DNA from: Burkholderiales bacterium C2
GTDB lineage: Bacteria; Pseudomonadota; Gammaproteobacteria; Burkholderiales; Burkholderiaceae_C
Direction: 5' to 3'
DNA: 37,972 bases
NCBI GenBank assembly: GCA_005503085.1
Contig: SCOI01000031.1
Span: forward strand, 1 to 37,972
A model generated the notes under the pieces. The model was not told the origin of the DNA. It saw only the letters and a program-made list of their open reading frames with translations, and ran no database searches. Of the stretch, positions 1 through 7,729 are shown one piece after another (position 1 is the first letter of the stretch; every line of letters starts with the position of its first letter). The position numbers were made by a program, and so were the translations under genes.

Positions 1-113
1 TCAGCCGCAGCGCGTTCAGCCGCAGCGCGTTCAGCCGCAGCGCGTTCAGCCGCAGCGCGTTCAGCCGCAGCGCGTTCAGCCGCAGCGCGTTCAGCCGCAG
101 CGCGTTCAGCCGC
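1..113. repeat. Exact 15-bp tandem repeat, 7 full copies plus partial, continuing left of the window
   Basis: The unit TCAGCCGCAGCGCGT is repeated without a mismatch seven times from base 1 to 105, and an eighth partial copy (8 bases) ends at 113. The unit length is a multiple of three, so copy-number change would keep the minus-strand reading frame and add or remove one ERAAA pentapeptide. Zero divergence between copies suggests recent expansion or ongoing slippage. The true copy number cannot be seen because the array runs off the edge. Confidence 0.95.
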
Positions 114-368
114 TTGCTGCTCGGCCCGGGCTTGGAGCGCACGGCGGCGCTCGCTGAGGTCTTCGACGTCGCTGACGTCGTCCATATTCCAGCGGCCGGC
201 TCCGGGCCGGCGCGGGCCGCCTGCAGGCGGCAGTGCGGGGCGCTGTGCGGCCTCCAGCCGGGCCAGCGAGATCGTCAGGTCGATCGGCTTGTCGCGCTCG
301 CGCAGGCGCGCGCTGAAGTCATTCAGCAGCGCATCGAGGTCTTCGGGCTCGAAGCCGTCCGACGCCAT
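1..368 (-). CDS. Partial gene: hypothetical protein with ERAAA pentapeptide repeats
   Basis: An open frame starts at the ATG at 366-368 and runs without a stop off the left edge, so the gene is truncated here. About 85 residues of ordinary sequence (beginning MASDGFEPEDLDALLNDF) are acidic and then Pro/Gly-rich around residues 45-60. They are followed by a Glu/Arg/Ala-rich stretch in which a perfect 15-bp repeat encodes ERAAA at least seven times. Such sequence should form a long charged helix or coiled coil. The start lies 16 nt after the stop of the FMN reductase gene, so the two are probably co-transcribed. I recognise no family and assign no function. A frame with this codon use and no stop through seven repeats is good evidence that it is real. 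Confidence 0.6.
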   Translation of the reverse strand, partial: MASDGFEPEDLDALLNDFSARLRERDKPIDLTISLARLEAAQRPALPPAGGPRRPGAGRWNMDDVSDVEDLSERRRALQARAEQQAAERAAAERAAAERAAAERAAAERAAAERAAAERAAA

Positions 369-384
369 GGCCGTGCCGGCCCGG

Positions 385-933
385 TCAGACCCGCGCCTTG
401 ATGAAGGCCACATAGCGATCGACCCAGGCCTGCACAAAGGCGCGGCTGCCCTCGTTGATGCCGCCGTCGGCATCGAAGAAGCCCTTGCCGGCGTGGATGA
501 AGGCCTCGGGCTGACCCAGCGTGGGCACATCGAGATAGGCCAGGATATTGCGCAGATGCTGCTGCGCCAGCGCGGTGCCGATCACGCCCACCGAGGCCCC
601 CAGCACCCCGGCCGGCTTGCCGGCCCAGACGCTCTGGCCATAGGGCCGCGAGCCATGGTCCAGCGCATTCTTCAGCACGCCGGGGATCGAGCGGTTGTAC
701 TCCGGCGTGACGAACAGCAGGCCCTGGGCCGCGCTGATCTGGGCCTTGAAGCGCTGCACCGGCTCGGCCGGGCTGGCGTCGTCGTCCTGGTTGTAGAGCG
801 GCAGTTCGCCGATCTCGACCTGGCCGAAGCTCAGCTCCGGCGGGGCCAGCTTGGCCAGCGCGCTGGCGAGCTGGCGGTTCAGCGAATCGCGGCGCAGGCT
901 GCCGACCAGCACGGCGATATGGATAGCGGCCAT
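385..933 (-). CDS. NAD(P)H-dependent FMN reductase / quinone reductase (ChrR/YieF-like)
   Basis: A 182-residue flavodoxin-fold protein. The N-terminal beta strand and phosphate loop read AVLVGSLRRDSLNR (residues 7-20), and the family signature PEYNRSIPGVLKNALD is present near residues 77-92. Both bind FMN in NADPH-dependent FMN reductases that reduce quinones, azo dyes and metal oxyanions with two electrons in the cytoplasm. The length is typical of the family. I placed the start at the ATG at 933 because AGGAG lies 7-8 nt upstream; the longer open frame overlaps the neighbouring gene and has no family similarity. The gene lies 40 bp downstream of the SpmAB-like gene and 16 nt upstream of the repeat-protein gene. 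The substrate cannot be read from sequence. Confidence 0.88.
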   Translation of the reverse strand: MAAIHIAVLVGSLRRDSLNRQLASALAKLAPPELSFGQVEIGELPLYNQDDDASPAEPVQRFKAQISAAQGLLFVTPEYNRSIPGVLKNALDHGSRPYGQSVWAGKPAGVLGASVGVIGTALAQQHLRNILAYLDVPTLGQPEAFIHAGKGFFDADGGINEGSRAFVQAWVDRYVAFIKARV

Positions 934-973
934 GGTGAACTCCTGGAGTGGACGGTGCCCGATGGTAGCCGGC

Positions 974-2221
974 TTACTTGAAGAACCAGTAGCCCACCAG
1001 GATGGCCGCCACCACGCCCACCACATCGGCGATCAGGCCGCAGGTCAGCGCGTAACGGGTCTTCTTGATGTTGACGCTGCCGAAGTAGACCGCCAGCACA
1101 TAGAAGGTGGTCTCGGTCGAGCCCTGGATGATGGCGGCCAGCTTGCCCTCGAAGCTGTCGACCCCGTAGGTCTTCATCACATCGACCATCAGCCCGCGCG
1201 CGCCGCTGCCCGACAGCGTCTTCATCAAGCCCACCGGCAGGGCCGGCACGAAGTCGGTCGGCAGGCCCACCGCCGCCATGGCCCAGGCGATACCACCCAC
1301 CACATAGTCCATGCAGCCGGTGGTGCGGAACACCGAGATCGCCACCAGGATCGCGATCAGGTAGGGAATGATGGTGATGGCGACGCCGAAGCCTTCCTTC
1401 GCGCCCTCGACAAAGGCCTCGTAGACATTGATGCGCCGCCAGGCCCCCACCGCGATGAACATCACGATGACCGACAGGATCACCAGGCTGCCCAGCAGGC
1501 CGATGTACTTGGCCATCAGCTCGGGCGGGTAGCGGTGCAGCCAGCCGAACAGCGCCGCCATGATGGCGATGAAGCCGCCGAAGAAGGCCAGCACCGGCGC
1601 GCTGAGCAGATTGATGCGCTGATAGGCGGCCACCGCGACCAGGCCGGCCGAGAAGGAGATGAAGGTACCGATCAGCGTCGGCAGGAAGATGTCGGCGGCG
1701 TTGAAGCCGACCAGGCCCTGGTCCACCGCCAGCGCCTGGCGGATCGCGATCACCGAGGTCGGGATCAAGGTGATGCCCGCCGTGTTGAGCACCAGGAACA
1801 TGATCATCGCGTTGCTGGCCGTGTCCTTCTGCGGGTTGATTTCCTGCAACTCCTTCATCGCCTTGAGGCCCAGCGGCGTCGCGGCATTGTCCAGGCCCAG
1901 CATATTGGCGCTGAAGTTCATCACGATGGAGCCGCCGGCCGGGTGGCTCTTGGGGATCTCGGGGAACAGGCGCTTGAAGAACGGCGCCATGCCGCGCGCG
2001 AACAGCTGGATCACGCCGGCATGCTCGCCGATCTTCATGATGCCCAGCCACAGCGACATCACACCGACCAGGCCCAGCGAGATGTCGAAACCGGTCTTGG
2101 CGGTGTCGAAGATGCCGGTCAGGATCTGCGAAAAGATCAGCAGATCGCCCTGCAGCAGCCGCGCCAGCGCCACGGCAAAGCCGATCAGGAAGAAGGCGAT
2201 CCAGATGTAGTTGAGCACCAT
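974..2221 (-). CDS. SpmA-SpmB fusion-type nucleoside-recognition (Gate) domain membrane protein
   Basis: A 415-residue polytopic inner-membrane protein. The first half carries the SpmA signature NFSANMLGLDNAATPLGLKA near residues 102-121. The second half carries SpmB-like SGSGARGLM and GSTETTFYVLAVYFGS. In Bacillus, SpmA and SpmB are separate spore-maturation proteins; many Gram-negatives that do not sporulate carry one fused protein of this size, whose substrate is not established. Gate domains are related to nucleoside transporters, so small-molecule transport is plausible but unproven. No Shine-Dalgarno is obvious before the ATG at 2221, but the start gives an N-terminal membrane helix as expected. 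The FMN reductase gene follows closely on the same strand. Confidence 0.85.
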   Translation of the reverse strand: MVLNYIWIAFFLIGFAVALARLLQGDLLIFSQILTGIFDTAKTGFDISLGLVGVMSLWLGIMKIGEHAGVIQLFARGMAPFFKRLFPEIPKSHPAGGSIVMNFSANMLGLDNAATPLGLKAMKELQEINPQKDTASNAMIMFLVLNTAGITLIPTSVIAIRQALAVDQGLVGFNAADIFLPTLIGTFISFSAGLVAVAAYQRINLLSAPVLAFFGGFIAIMAALFGWLHRYPPELMAKYIGLLGSLVILSVIVMFIAVGAWRRINVYEAFVEGAKEGFGVAITIIPYLIAILVAISVFRTTGCMDYVVGGIAWAMAAVGLPTDFVPALPVGLMKTLSGSGARGLMVDVMKTYGVDSFEGKLAAIIQGSTETTFYVLAVYFGSVNIKKTRYALTCGLIADVVGVVAAILVGYWFFK

Positions 2222-2750
2222 GCGCGGGGTCAGGAGTAGTGGGCCGAGAAGGGACTCATTATTCCGGCTCGCGCGATGCGCCCGCCGGCGGAGTCATGAC
2301 GAAGGAGCCGGGTGGGATAACTGGGGGTGATGTGGGGCTGTCGGCGAGAAATGCGGCGATTTGGCTACAAGCGATGCACTAGCACGCGCCGGCCTAGACA
2401 CTCGTTCTGGAAGGCCTGCCATGACCGAATAGCCCTGGCAGAAGACTCTCCAGGGTAAATACCTCGGCAGCATCAAGGTACACGGCCCCCAAATGAGCGG
2501 AGTCGTACCTCACACTTACTCGTGACTCGTAGGCACACTGAGCTTGCTGATACGGGGCGCAAAAGGCACACAGTACCTCGTGACGTCCCCTTGCTGCTCT
2601 GCCAAGCAAAGCTCGCACCACAGGAGGGGGGAAACCCTCAGTTCTGAGTCACATGCTTCACAAAGGTCAACGGTAGACTTTGAGCCTGGGGTTTGACTGT
2701 CGGGCCTTTACAACCCCAGCAATTATGCAAAAACCTCAAGGGAGATTACT
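2222..2750. other. Gene-poor AT-richer interval with a possible transposase relic
   Basis: This 529-bp interval holds no gene I can defend. From about 2330 the base composition drops below that of the flanks. On the minus strand at 2394-2621 a 75-codon frame contains RVSVRYDSAHLGAVYL, which resembles the V-V-RYDP-x-DLS-x-V segment of the Mu-type transposase C-terminal domain. The rest does not match and the frame stops soon after, so at most it is a fragment. The last ~50 bases are the leader of the HAF-repeat gene, whose ribosome-binding site is at 2739-2744. Confidence 0.5.
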
Positions 2751-3893
2751 TTGAAAACAAAGAACAAAGCAGCACTTTTCTCATACCTAACGAAAATAAC
2801 CATTCTGACAATTGGAACGCTGCATTTCACGTGCCAATCCGCAATTGCCAGTGAGCCCATAGGATATTCAATCCAAAAATTACCAACAGCAAACCCAGTT
2901 AACAATCAGCACTTTTTCGCAGCGGATATAAACAACTCAGGAACATTGACAGGGCACTGGAATGGATTGGCATTTTCCGGATCAGACAGCTCATTCCAAC
3001 ACTTACCATTCAGCAATATTAATCAATACAGCTACGGATCCAAGATCAACGAAGCAGGTCAAGTTGTTGGGTTTACTCAGTCCGCCAGTGGCACCTCTGC
3101 GACCCTCTGGTCAGCCGGACAGGTTATTAACTTACACAATTCCAATATGGAATTTAGCCGGGCCAACTCCATCAACTCGGCAGGAAATATTGTAGGCGTA
3201 ATGTCCAATGAGTCACACTATGCACAGCCCGTGCTTTGGGATCACGGTTCTGTCCAGCGCCTCCCAACATTGAACGGCCGCGGAGGCACCGCTACGGACA
3301 TCAACAACAGCGGCCTAATTGTTGGAGCCGTTACAAATTCGACCGACGATAACCATCTTCCGGTCTACTGGAAAGACTCGAATGTTTTCGAACTTGCCAG
3401 TCTCGGCGGGAAGTCGGGCTGGGCTACAGCGGTCAATTCCGTTGGCACAATCGCGGGCTTCTCAAGCACCGCTGGCGACCTGACGACGCATGCCGTGACT
3501 TGGACGAATGGGATCGCAACAGACCTAGGCACTCTTGCTGGCGGTGATTACAGCATTGCTTTTGACATCAATAAGGCGGGCACAACTGTAGGCAGATCAA
3601 CCTACGGGGCCGGGAGTGCTACCCGTGCGACCCTATGGACCGGCACCGAAGCCTCGGATTTGAACCAATTCCTTGATCAAAAAAGCCTGTCAGAGGGCTG
3701 GATTTTTGAGGAAGCCGTTGCAATAAATGACTTGGGTCAAGTGGTTGTCCAGGGAAGAAACAGCGCATGGGGCCTAAGGCAGTATTATCTGCTGACGCCA
3801 GTTCCAGAACCCGCCGTTTGGCAACTTATGCTGGCTGCATTGGGGCTTGGTTCGCTCTTCTCTTACCACAAGCGCCGCACCCCCAATTCATGA
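2751..3893 (+). CDS. HAF-repeat PEP-CTERM exported protein
   Basis: A 380-residue secreted protein. Residues 1-33 form a signal peptide ending near SAIA. Seven degenerate repeats of the INxxGxxVG type follow (for example ADINNSGTLTGHW, SKINEAGQVVGF, TDINNSGLIVGA, FDINKAGTTVGR), which is the HAF extracellular-repeat family, likely forming a beta-propeller-like fold. The C-terminus has the exosortase sorting tag: VPEP, a hydrophobic helix, then YHKRR. Exosortase-type enzymes process such tags during export to the envelope or extracellular matrix. The start is TTG at 2751, set by GGGAGA 6-7 nt upstream; the nearby ATG at 2725 runs into a stop. The gene is clearly AT-richer than its neighbours, with many A/T third positions, suggesting transfer. 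No exosortase gene is in the window. Confidence 0.9.
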   Translation: MKTKNKAALFSYLTKITILTIGTLHFTCQSAIASEPIGYSIQKLPTANPVNNQHFFAADINNSGTLTGHWNGLAFSGSDSSFQHLPFSNINQYSYGSKINEAGQVVGFTQSASGTSATLWSAGQVINLHNSNMEFSRANSINSAGNIVGVMSNESHYAQPVLWDHGSVQRLPTLNGRGGTATDINNSGLIVGAVTNSTDDNHLPVYWKDSNVFELASLGGKSGWATAVNSVGTIAGFSSTAGDLTTHAVTWTNGIATDLGTLAGGDYSIAFDINKAGTTVGRSTYGAGSATRATLWTGTEASDLNQFLDQKSLSEGWIFEEAVAINDLGQVVVQGRNSAWGLRQYYLLTPVPEPAVWQLMLAALGLGSLFSYHKRRTPNS

Positions 3894-4527
3894 GGCAGTG
3901 ACTGTATTTGGTTTGGCGTGATCAATTTCATGGGAGAATATATGCACTGATCAGATGTAATTCTCGCCACTGCTCCGCACCCCCCTGATCGACACCCCCC
4001 TGCGATAGCGATTGCTCACACCCGACTATGACTAGCATTCGAATGCTGGTTCAAAGTCAGACCGGGACAGAGATTCAAAATCGGAAGCAGGGGCTTCTAG
4101 AATACGTCGGACTAGGCGCCCCGTTCGAACATAGCGCGGGCTTCGTGGTAATTGAATACGACCCTCACCCTTACTCCAAGAACTTCTCTCGCACCTATAG
4201 CACCGCCGGCAACTGCTCAATGATGAGTACGACCAGGCGCTGGTTGAAATGCTTGCTGGTGTACTCACGCAGGAACTCCACGGCGCGCTCGACCGGCCAG
4301 GCTGGCTTGTAGGGCCGCACCATGCCGGCTATCCGTAGGGCATGGGCCGAGGTCAGTACGGTTACCAGCATAGACAGCGCCGCCAGCAGCAGAGTGAGCA
4401 CGCCATCGCGGAACAGGAAGACTGGTTGAGCAAAAGGCGTTGACGGGCATGAGATTTCGAGCAAACCCTGAGTTCGCCCTCTGTGCTGCATCGGCAATCG
4501 GCACAAGCACGCGCTGGAGACCTCGGA
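3894..4527. other. Long gene-poor interval after the HAF gene
   Basis: About 630 bp without an intact gene between the HAF-repeat gene and the metQ terminator. I see no clear terminator for the HAF gene. The part from 3894 to about 4190 is AT-richer and has no coding bias in any frame. A near-duplicate of ACCCCCCTG occurs twice around 3980-4002. From about 4195 to 4440 the minus strand regains the strong third-position GC bias of the host, listed separately as a gene relic. Confidence 0.5.
4195..4440 (-). pseudogene. Relic of a membrane-protein gene (C-terminal fragment)
   Basis: A minus-strand frame ending at the TAG at 4195-4197 encodes about 75 residues with a hydrophobic helix (DGVLTLLLAALSMLVTVLTS) followed by a polar tail (KPAWPVERAVEFLREYTSKH and beyond). 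Third positions in the tail are nearly all G or C, as in real genes of this genome, while the surrounding DNA is not. No start codon with a ribosome-binding site lies upstream, and the frame loses coding character beyond 4440. I read it as the surviving 3' end of a decayed gene, but a short real membrane protein cannot be excluded. The family was not recognised. Confidence 0.35.
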
Positions 4528-4552
4528 AACAAAAACCCGGCCGAAGCCGGGT
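4528..4552 (-). terminator. Rho-independent terminator of the metNIQ operon
   Basis: On the minus strand the sequence forms ACCCGGC-TTCG-GCCGGGT, a perfect 7-bp stem closed by a very stable UUCG tetraloop (4535-4552). It is followed by TTTTTGTTT. It begins 33 nt after the metQ stop codon, exactly where the operon should end. Confidence 0.92.
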
Positions 4553-4584
4553 GTCCTCCGCTCCCAAGGCGGGAAGGCCGACGA

Positions 4585-5358
4585 TCAGAACGCCGGCACC
4601 ACCGCGCCGCTGTACTTGCTCGCGATGAACTGCTTGACCTCGGCGCTGTTCAGCGCGGCGGCCAGCTTCTTCAGCGCGGCCGAGTCCTTGTTGTCGGCGC
4701 GGGCGACCAGCCAGTTGGCGTAGGGCGAGCGGGCGTCCTCGATGGCCAGCGCGTTCTTGACCGGGTTCAGCTTGGCTTCCAGCGCGTAGTTGGTGTTGAT
4801 CAGGGCCAGGTCGACCTGGGGCAGGATGCGCGGCAGGGTCGCGGCCTCGATCTCGCGGAACTTCAGCTGCTTGGGGTTGTCGGCGATGTCGCGCGGCGTG
4901 GCCAGGATGTTGTCGGTGCTCTTGAGCTTGATGAGGCCGGCGCGGTCCAGCAGCAGCAGCGCGCGGCCGGCATTGCTGGGGTCGTTCGGGATCGCGACCG
5001 TCGCGCCGCTGGGCAGCTCCGCCAGGGCTTTGTGCTTGGCCGAGTAGGCGCCGAAGGGCTCGACATGGACGGCCACCACGGCCTGCAGGTTCGCGCCCTT
5101 GCCCTTGTTGAACTCGGAGAGATAGGGCTTGTGCTGGAAGAAATTGGCGTCCAGGCGCTTCTCGGCCACCTGCACATTGGGCTGCACATAGTCGGTGAAG
5201 ACCTTGATCTCCAGTTCCACGCCCTGCTTGGCCAGGCCCGGCTTGACGAACTCCAGGATCTCGGCGTGCGGCACCGCGGTGGCGGCCACGCTGAGCTTCT
5301 CGGCGGCGGCGAAACCGCTGATGGCCAGGGCGGCCAGGGCAATTGCAATCTTCTTCAT
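4585..5358 (-). CDS. metQ: Methionine ABC importer substrate-binding protein (MetQ/NlpA family)
   Basis: A 257-residue periplasmic binding protein of the NlpA/MetQ family. It binds methionine and related amino acids and delivers them to the MetNI complex. Family features include HAEILEFVKP near residue 31, an aromatic/His-rich stretch NFFQHKPYL, AIPNDPSNAGRAL and the C-terminal NWLVARAD. The N-terminus is a signal peptide cut after GFAAA. It has no cysteine and so no lipobox, unlike E. coli MetQ, which is a lipoprotein. This predicts a soluble periplasmic receptor. The start is supported by GAGGAG 13 nt before the ATG. It is the last gene of metN-metI-metQ and is followed by a strong terminator. 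Confidence 0.93.
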   Translation of the reverse strand: MKKIAIALAALAISGFAAAEKLSVAATAVPHAEILEFVKPGLAKQGVELEIKVFTDYVQPNVQVAEKRLDANFFQHKPYLSEFNKGKGANLQAVVAVHVEPFGAYSAKHKALAELPSGATVAIPNDPSNAGRALLLLDRAGLIKLKSTDNILATPRDIADNPKQLKFREIEAATLPRILPQVDLALINTNYALEAKLNPVKNALAIEDARSPYANWLVARADNKDSAALKKLAAALNSAEVKQFIASKYSGAVVPAF

Positions 5359-5391
5359 GACTTCTACTACTCCTCTAGGTACAACAAAAAT

Positions 5392-6057
5392 TCAGCGCCT
5401 GGTGAAACGGTGCACCAGCCAATCGCCCAGCATCTGCAGCAGCTGCACCAGCAGCAGCAGCAACACCACCGTCACCACCATCACCTCGGTCTGGAAGCGC
5501 TGGTAGCCGAAACGGATCGCCAGATCACCCAGGCCCCCGCCGCCGATCACGCCGGACATGGCCGTGTAGCCGACCAGGGTGATCGCGGTGACGGTGGCGG
5601 CCGAGACGATGGCCGGCCGGGCCTCGGGCAACAGGGCCTGCCAGACGATCTGCCAGGTCTTGGCCCCCATGGCCTGGCCAGCCTCGACGATGCCGCGATC
5701 GACACCGCGCAGCGCGCCCTCGACCAGGCGGGCAAAGAAGGGCACGGCCCCGACCACCAGCGGCGGGATCGCGCCGGCCACGCCCAGCGAGGTGCCGGCC
5801 ACCAGCAAGGTGAAGGGAATCAGCACGATCAGCAGGATCACAAAAGGCAGCGAGCGCAGCACATTGACCACCAGCGACAGCAGCGCATAGGCGCGCGGCG
5901 CGGCCAGCAGCTGGCCCCGGTCGAGCAGGAACAGCAGCACGCCCAGCGGCAGGCCCAGCAGCAAGGTGAACAGCAGCGCGCCACCCAGCATCAAGAGGGT
6001 GTCGACCCCGGCCAGGCCGATCTCGGCCCAGTCCATCGCAATAAAGACATCCAACAT
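5392..6057 (-). CDS. metI: Methionine ABC importer permease
   Basis: A 221-residue inner-membrane protein with about five hydrophobic helices. The cytoplasmic coupling loop reads EAGQAMGAKTWQIVWQALLPEA, the EAA motif by which ABC permeases contact their ATPase; here it should dock on MetN. Length and order match the MetI family (about 217 residues). Its ATG overlaps the metN stop codon (TGATG on the minus strand), so the two are translationally coupled. metQ follows after a 33-bp gap. Confidence 0.94.
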   Translation of the reverse strand: MLDVFIAMDWAEIGLAGVDTLLMLGGALLFTLLLGLPLGVLLFLLDRGQLLAAPRAYALLSLVVNVLRSLPFVILLIVLIPFTLLVAGTSLGVAGAIPPLVVGAVPFFARLVEGALRGVDRGIVEAGQAMGAKTWQIVWQALLPEARPAIVSAATVTAITLVGYTAMSGVIGGGGLGDLAIRFGYQRFQTEVMVVTVVLLLLLVQLLQMLGDWLVHRFTRR

Positions 6058-7061
6058 CAGCGCAGCACCTCCACGGTCACGCCGCGCTCGCTCAGCAGCG
6101 CCTCGGCAGCGGCCAGATCGCCGCCGGTCACCGAGATCGTCAGCTGGCCATAGGGCACGGTCTTGATGCGGTCGATACGGCCCGACAGGATGCCGAAGTC
6201 GATGCCGGCGCGCCGCGCCACCTCGCCCAGCAGCGGCTCATAGGTGCGCTCGCCCCGGAAGGTCAGGCGCAGCAGCCGGCCCGGCACATGGGCGTAATCG
6301 TCCAGCTGCGCCTGCTCGTCGACATGCTCGGCCTCCAGCACAAAGCGCCGCGTCACCGCCTCGCGCGGATGCAGAAAGACCCGCGCCACCTCGCCCTGTT
6401 CGACGATGCGGCCCGCCTCCAGCACCGCGACCCGGTCGCAGACCCGCCGCACCACCTCCATCTCATGGGTGATCAGCACGATGGTCAGGCCCAGCTCCTG
6501 GTTGATCTCGGCCAGCAGGTCCAGCACATCACGGGTGGTCTCGGGGTCCAGCGCGCTGGTGGCCTCGTCGCACAGCAGCAGCTGCGGCTTCGTCGCCAGC
6601 GCGCGGGCGATGCCGACGCGCTGCTTCTGCCCGCCGGACAGCTGGGCCGGGTATTTGTCGGCATGGGCGCTCAGGCCGACGCGGGCCAGCAGCTCGACCA
6701 CGCGCGGGCCGATCTCGGCGGCCGGCCGGCCGGCGATCAGCAGCGGCCAGGCCACGTTCTGAGCCACGGTCTTGCTGGACAGCAGATTGAAGTGCTGGAA
6801 GATCATGCCGATGCGCTGGCGCGCCGCGCGCAGCCCCGCCTCATCCAGGCCCAGCAGCTCGGCACCGGCCACCCGCACGGCGCCGCTGTCGGGCCGCTCC
6901 AGCAGATTGATCACGCGCAGCAGGGTGCTCTTGCCGGCGCCCGAGGCGCCGATGATGCCGAACACCTCGCCGGGCTCGACCCGCAGGCTCAGGCCCCGCA
7001 GCGCCGGCACCTGGCGCTCGCCAAGGCGGAAGGATTTGTGGATGTCGTCGAGTTCTATCAC
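6057..7061 (-). CDS. metN: Methionine ABC importer ATP-binding protein
   Basis: A 334-residue ABC ATPase with Walker A GASGAGKS (residues 38-45), signature LSGGQ (141-145), Walker B LLLCDEAT (161-168) and the switch His in LITHE. The last ~80 residues form the NIL domain, which in MetN binds methionine on the cytoplasmic side and shuts down import when the amino acid is plentiful. The start is GTG at 7061, giving the usual MIELxxIxKSF N-terminus; no strong Shine-Dalgarno is visible. It is the first gene of metN-metI-metQ. An inverted repeat 65-80 bp upstream is listed as a possible operator. Confidence 0.95.
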   Translation of the reverse strand: MIELDDIHKSFRLGERQVPALRGLSLRVEPGEVFGIIGASGAGKSTLLRVINLLERPDSGAVRVAGAELLGLDEAGLRAARQRIGMIFQHFNLLSSKTVAQNVAWPLLIAGRPAAEIGPRVVELLARVGLSAHADKYPAQLSGGQKQRVGIARALATKPQLLLCDEATSALDPETTRDVLDLLAEINQELGLTIVLITHEMEVVRRVCDRVAVLEAGRIVEQGEVARVFLHPREAVTRRFVLEAEHVDEQAQLDDYAHVPGRLLRLTFRGERTYEPLLGEVARRAGIDFGILSGRIDRIKTVPYGQLTISVTGGDLAAAEALLSERGVTVEVLR

Positions 7062-7123
7062 CGGGGACGGCGGGGCCTGGCCCCGTCAAATTCGCAGCCC
7101 GCGATGCTAGTGGAAAACCCTAG

Positions 7124-7142
7124 ATTTCCAAGAACGGAATCG
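7124..7142. promoter_or_regulatory. Inverted repeat TTCC-N6-GGAA upstream of metN
   Basis: TTCC (7126-7129) and GGAA (7136-7139) are separated by six bases and flanked by near-matching bases. The element lies in an AT-richer stretch 65-80 bp upstream of metN, where the promoter is expected. A role in sulfur or methionine control (for example a LysR-type regulator such as CysB) is a guess from position and shape. Confidence 0.3.
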
Positions 7143-7174
7143 CAATAAGCAAATTCAGCCGCCGCGCGCGGGGC

Positions 7175-7729
7175 TCAAAAGCGCTGATTGGCCAGATCGC
7201 GCAGCATCAGCTGGATGGCCTGGCGGACCGCGCCCTCATTGGCCAGGCGCAGGCGTTCCGGGTGCGACAGCAGGGCCTCGCTGAACTCGGCCTTGTGCAC
7301 CGTGCGCACGCTGCGCTGGTAGACCACGGCCCCGCCGCTCTGCTCGACCAGGCTGAAATGCACAGCGCTCGCGACCTCGGTGTCCAGCGACACCAGCGGC
7401 TGCGACAGCGCCAGCAGCTGGGCCTTGAGCCGGTAGCGCGCCGCCGGCGGGCTCGGCGCCCACAGGCCGACGGCCCGCAGCGACTCCTCCAGCGCATGCT
7501 CCAGCGCCAGGCTGCTGACCTTGGAGCCCCACCAGCGGCCGGTCTCGGCGCCGCCGCTGACATCGGCCAGCGCCACCTGGCCGCGCAGGCCCTCGGGCAT
7601 GAAGCCGCGCAGCTGCAGCGCATCGGCCGGGGCCAGCGCCATCTTGTGCGATTGCGAGGCCGTGCCGCAGGCGGCCAGCCCGGCCAGACATCCGGTCGCG
7701 ATCAGCAAATTCCGCCTGCTCGTCACCAT
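7175..7729 (-). CDS. Predicted lipoprotein of unknown function
   Basis: A 184-residue exported protein. The signal sequence MVTSRRNLLIATGCLAGLAAC ends in a lipobox (LAAC, lipidated Cys21). It also carries a twin-arginine-like SRRNLL, so Tat export is possible. The mature part has no motif I recognise; it is about 160 residues with alternating charged and hydrophobic stretches and a C-terminal helix (AIQLMLRDLANQRF). I chose the ATG at 7729 rather than the longer open frame because it gives a clean lipoprotein signal and overlaps the stop of the upstream nitrilase gene (TGATG). That arrangement makes it the third gene of the yhdP operon. An outer-membrane or periplasmic location is inferred from the lipobox. 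Confidence 0.78.
   Translation of the reverse strand: MVTSRRNLLIATGCLAGLAACGTASQSHKMALAPADALQLRGFMPEGLRGQVALADVSGGAETGRWWGSKVSSLALEHALEESLRAVGLWAPSPPAARYRLKAQLLALSQPLVSLDTEVASAVHFSLVEQSGGAVVYQRSVRTVHKAEFSEALLSHPERLRLANEGAVRQAIQLMLRDLANQRF

Noticed and set aside
1-113. CRISPR array
   Set aside because: The 15-bp units are directly adjacent, have no spacers and lie inside a reading frame.
4040-4080. tRNA-like GGTTCAAAG segment
   Set aside because: The T-loop does not fit the GTTCRANYC rule and no acceptor or anticodon stem can be formed around it.
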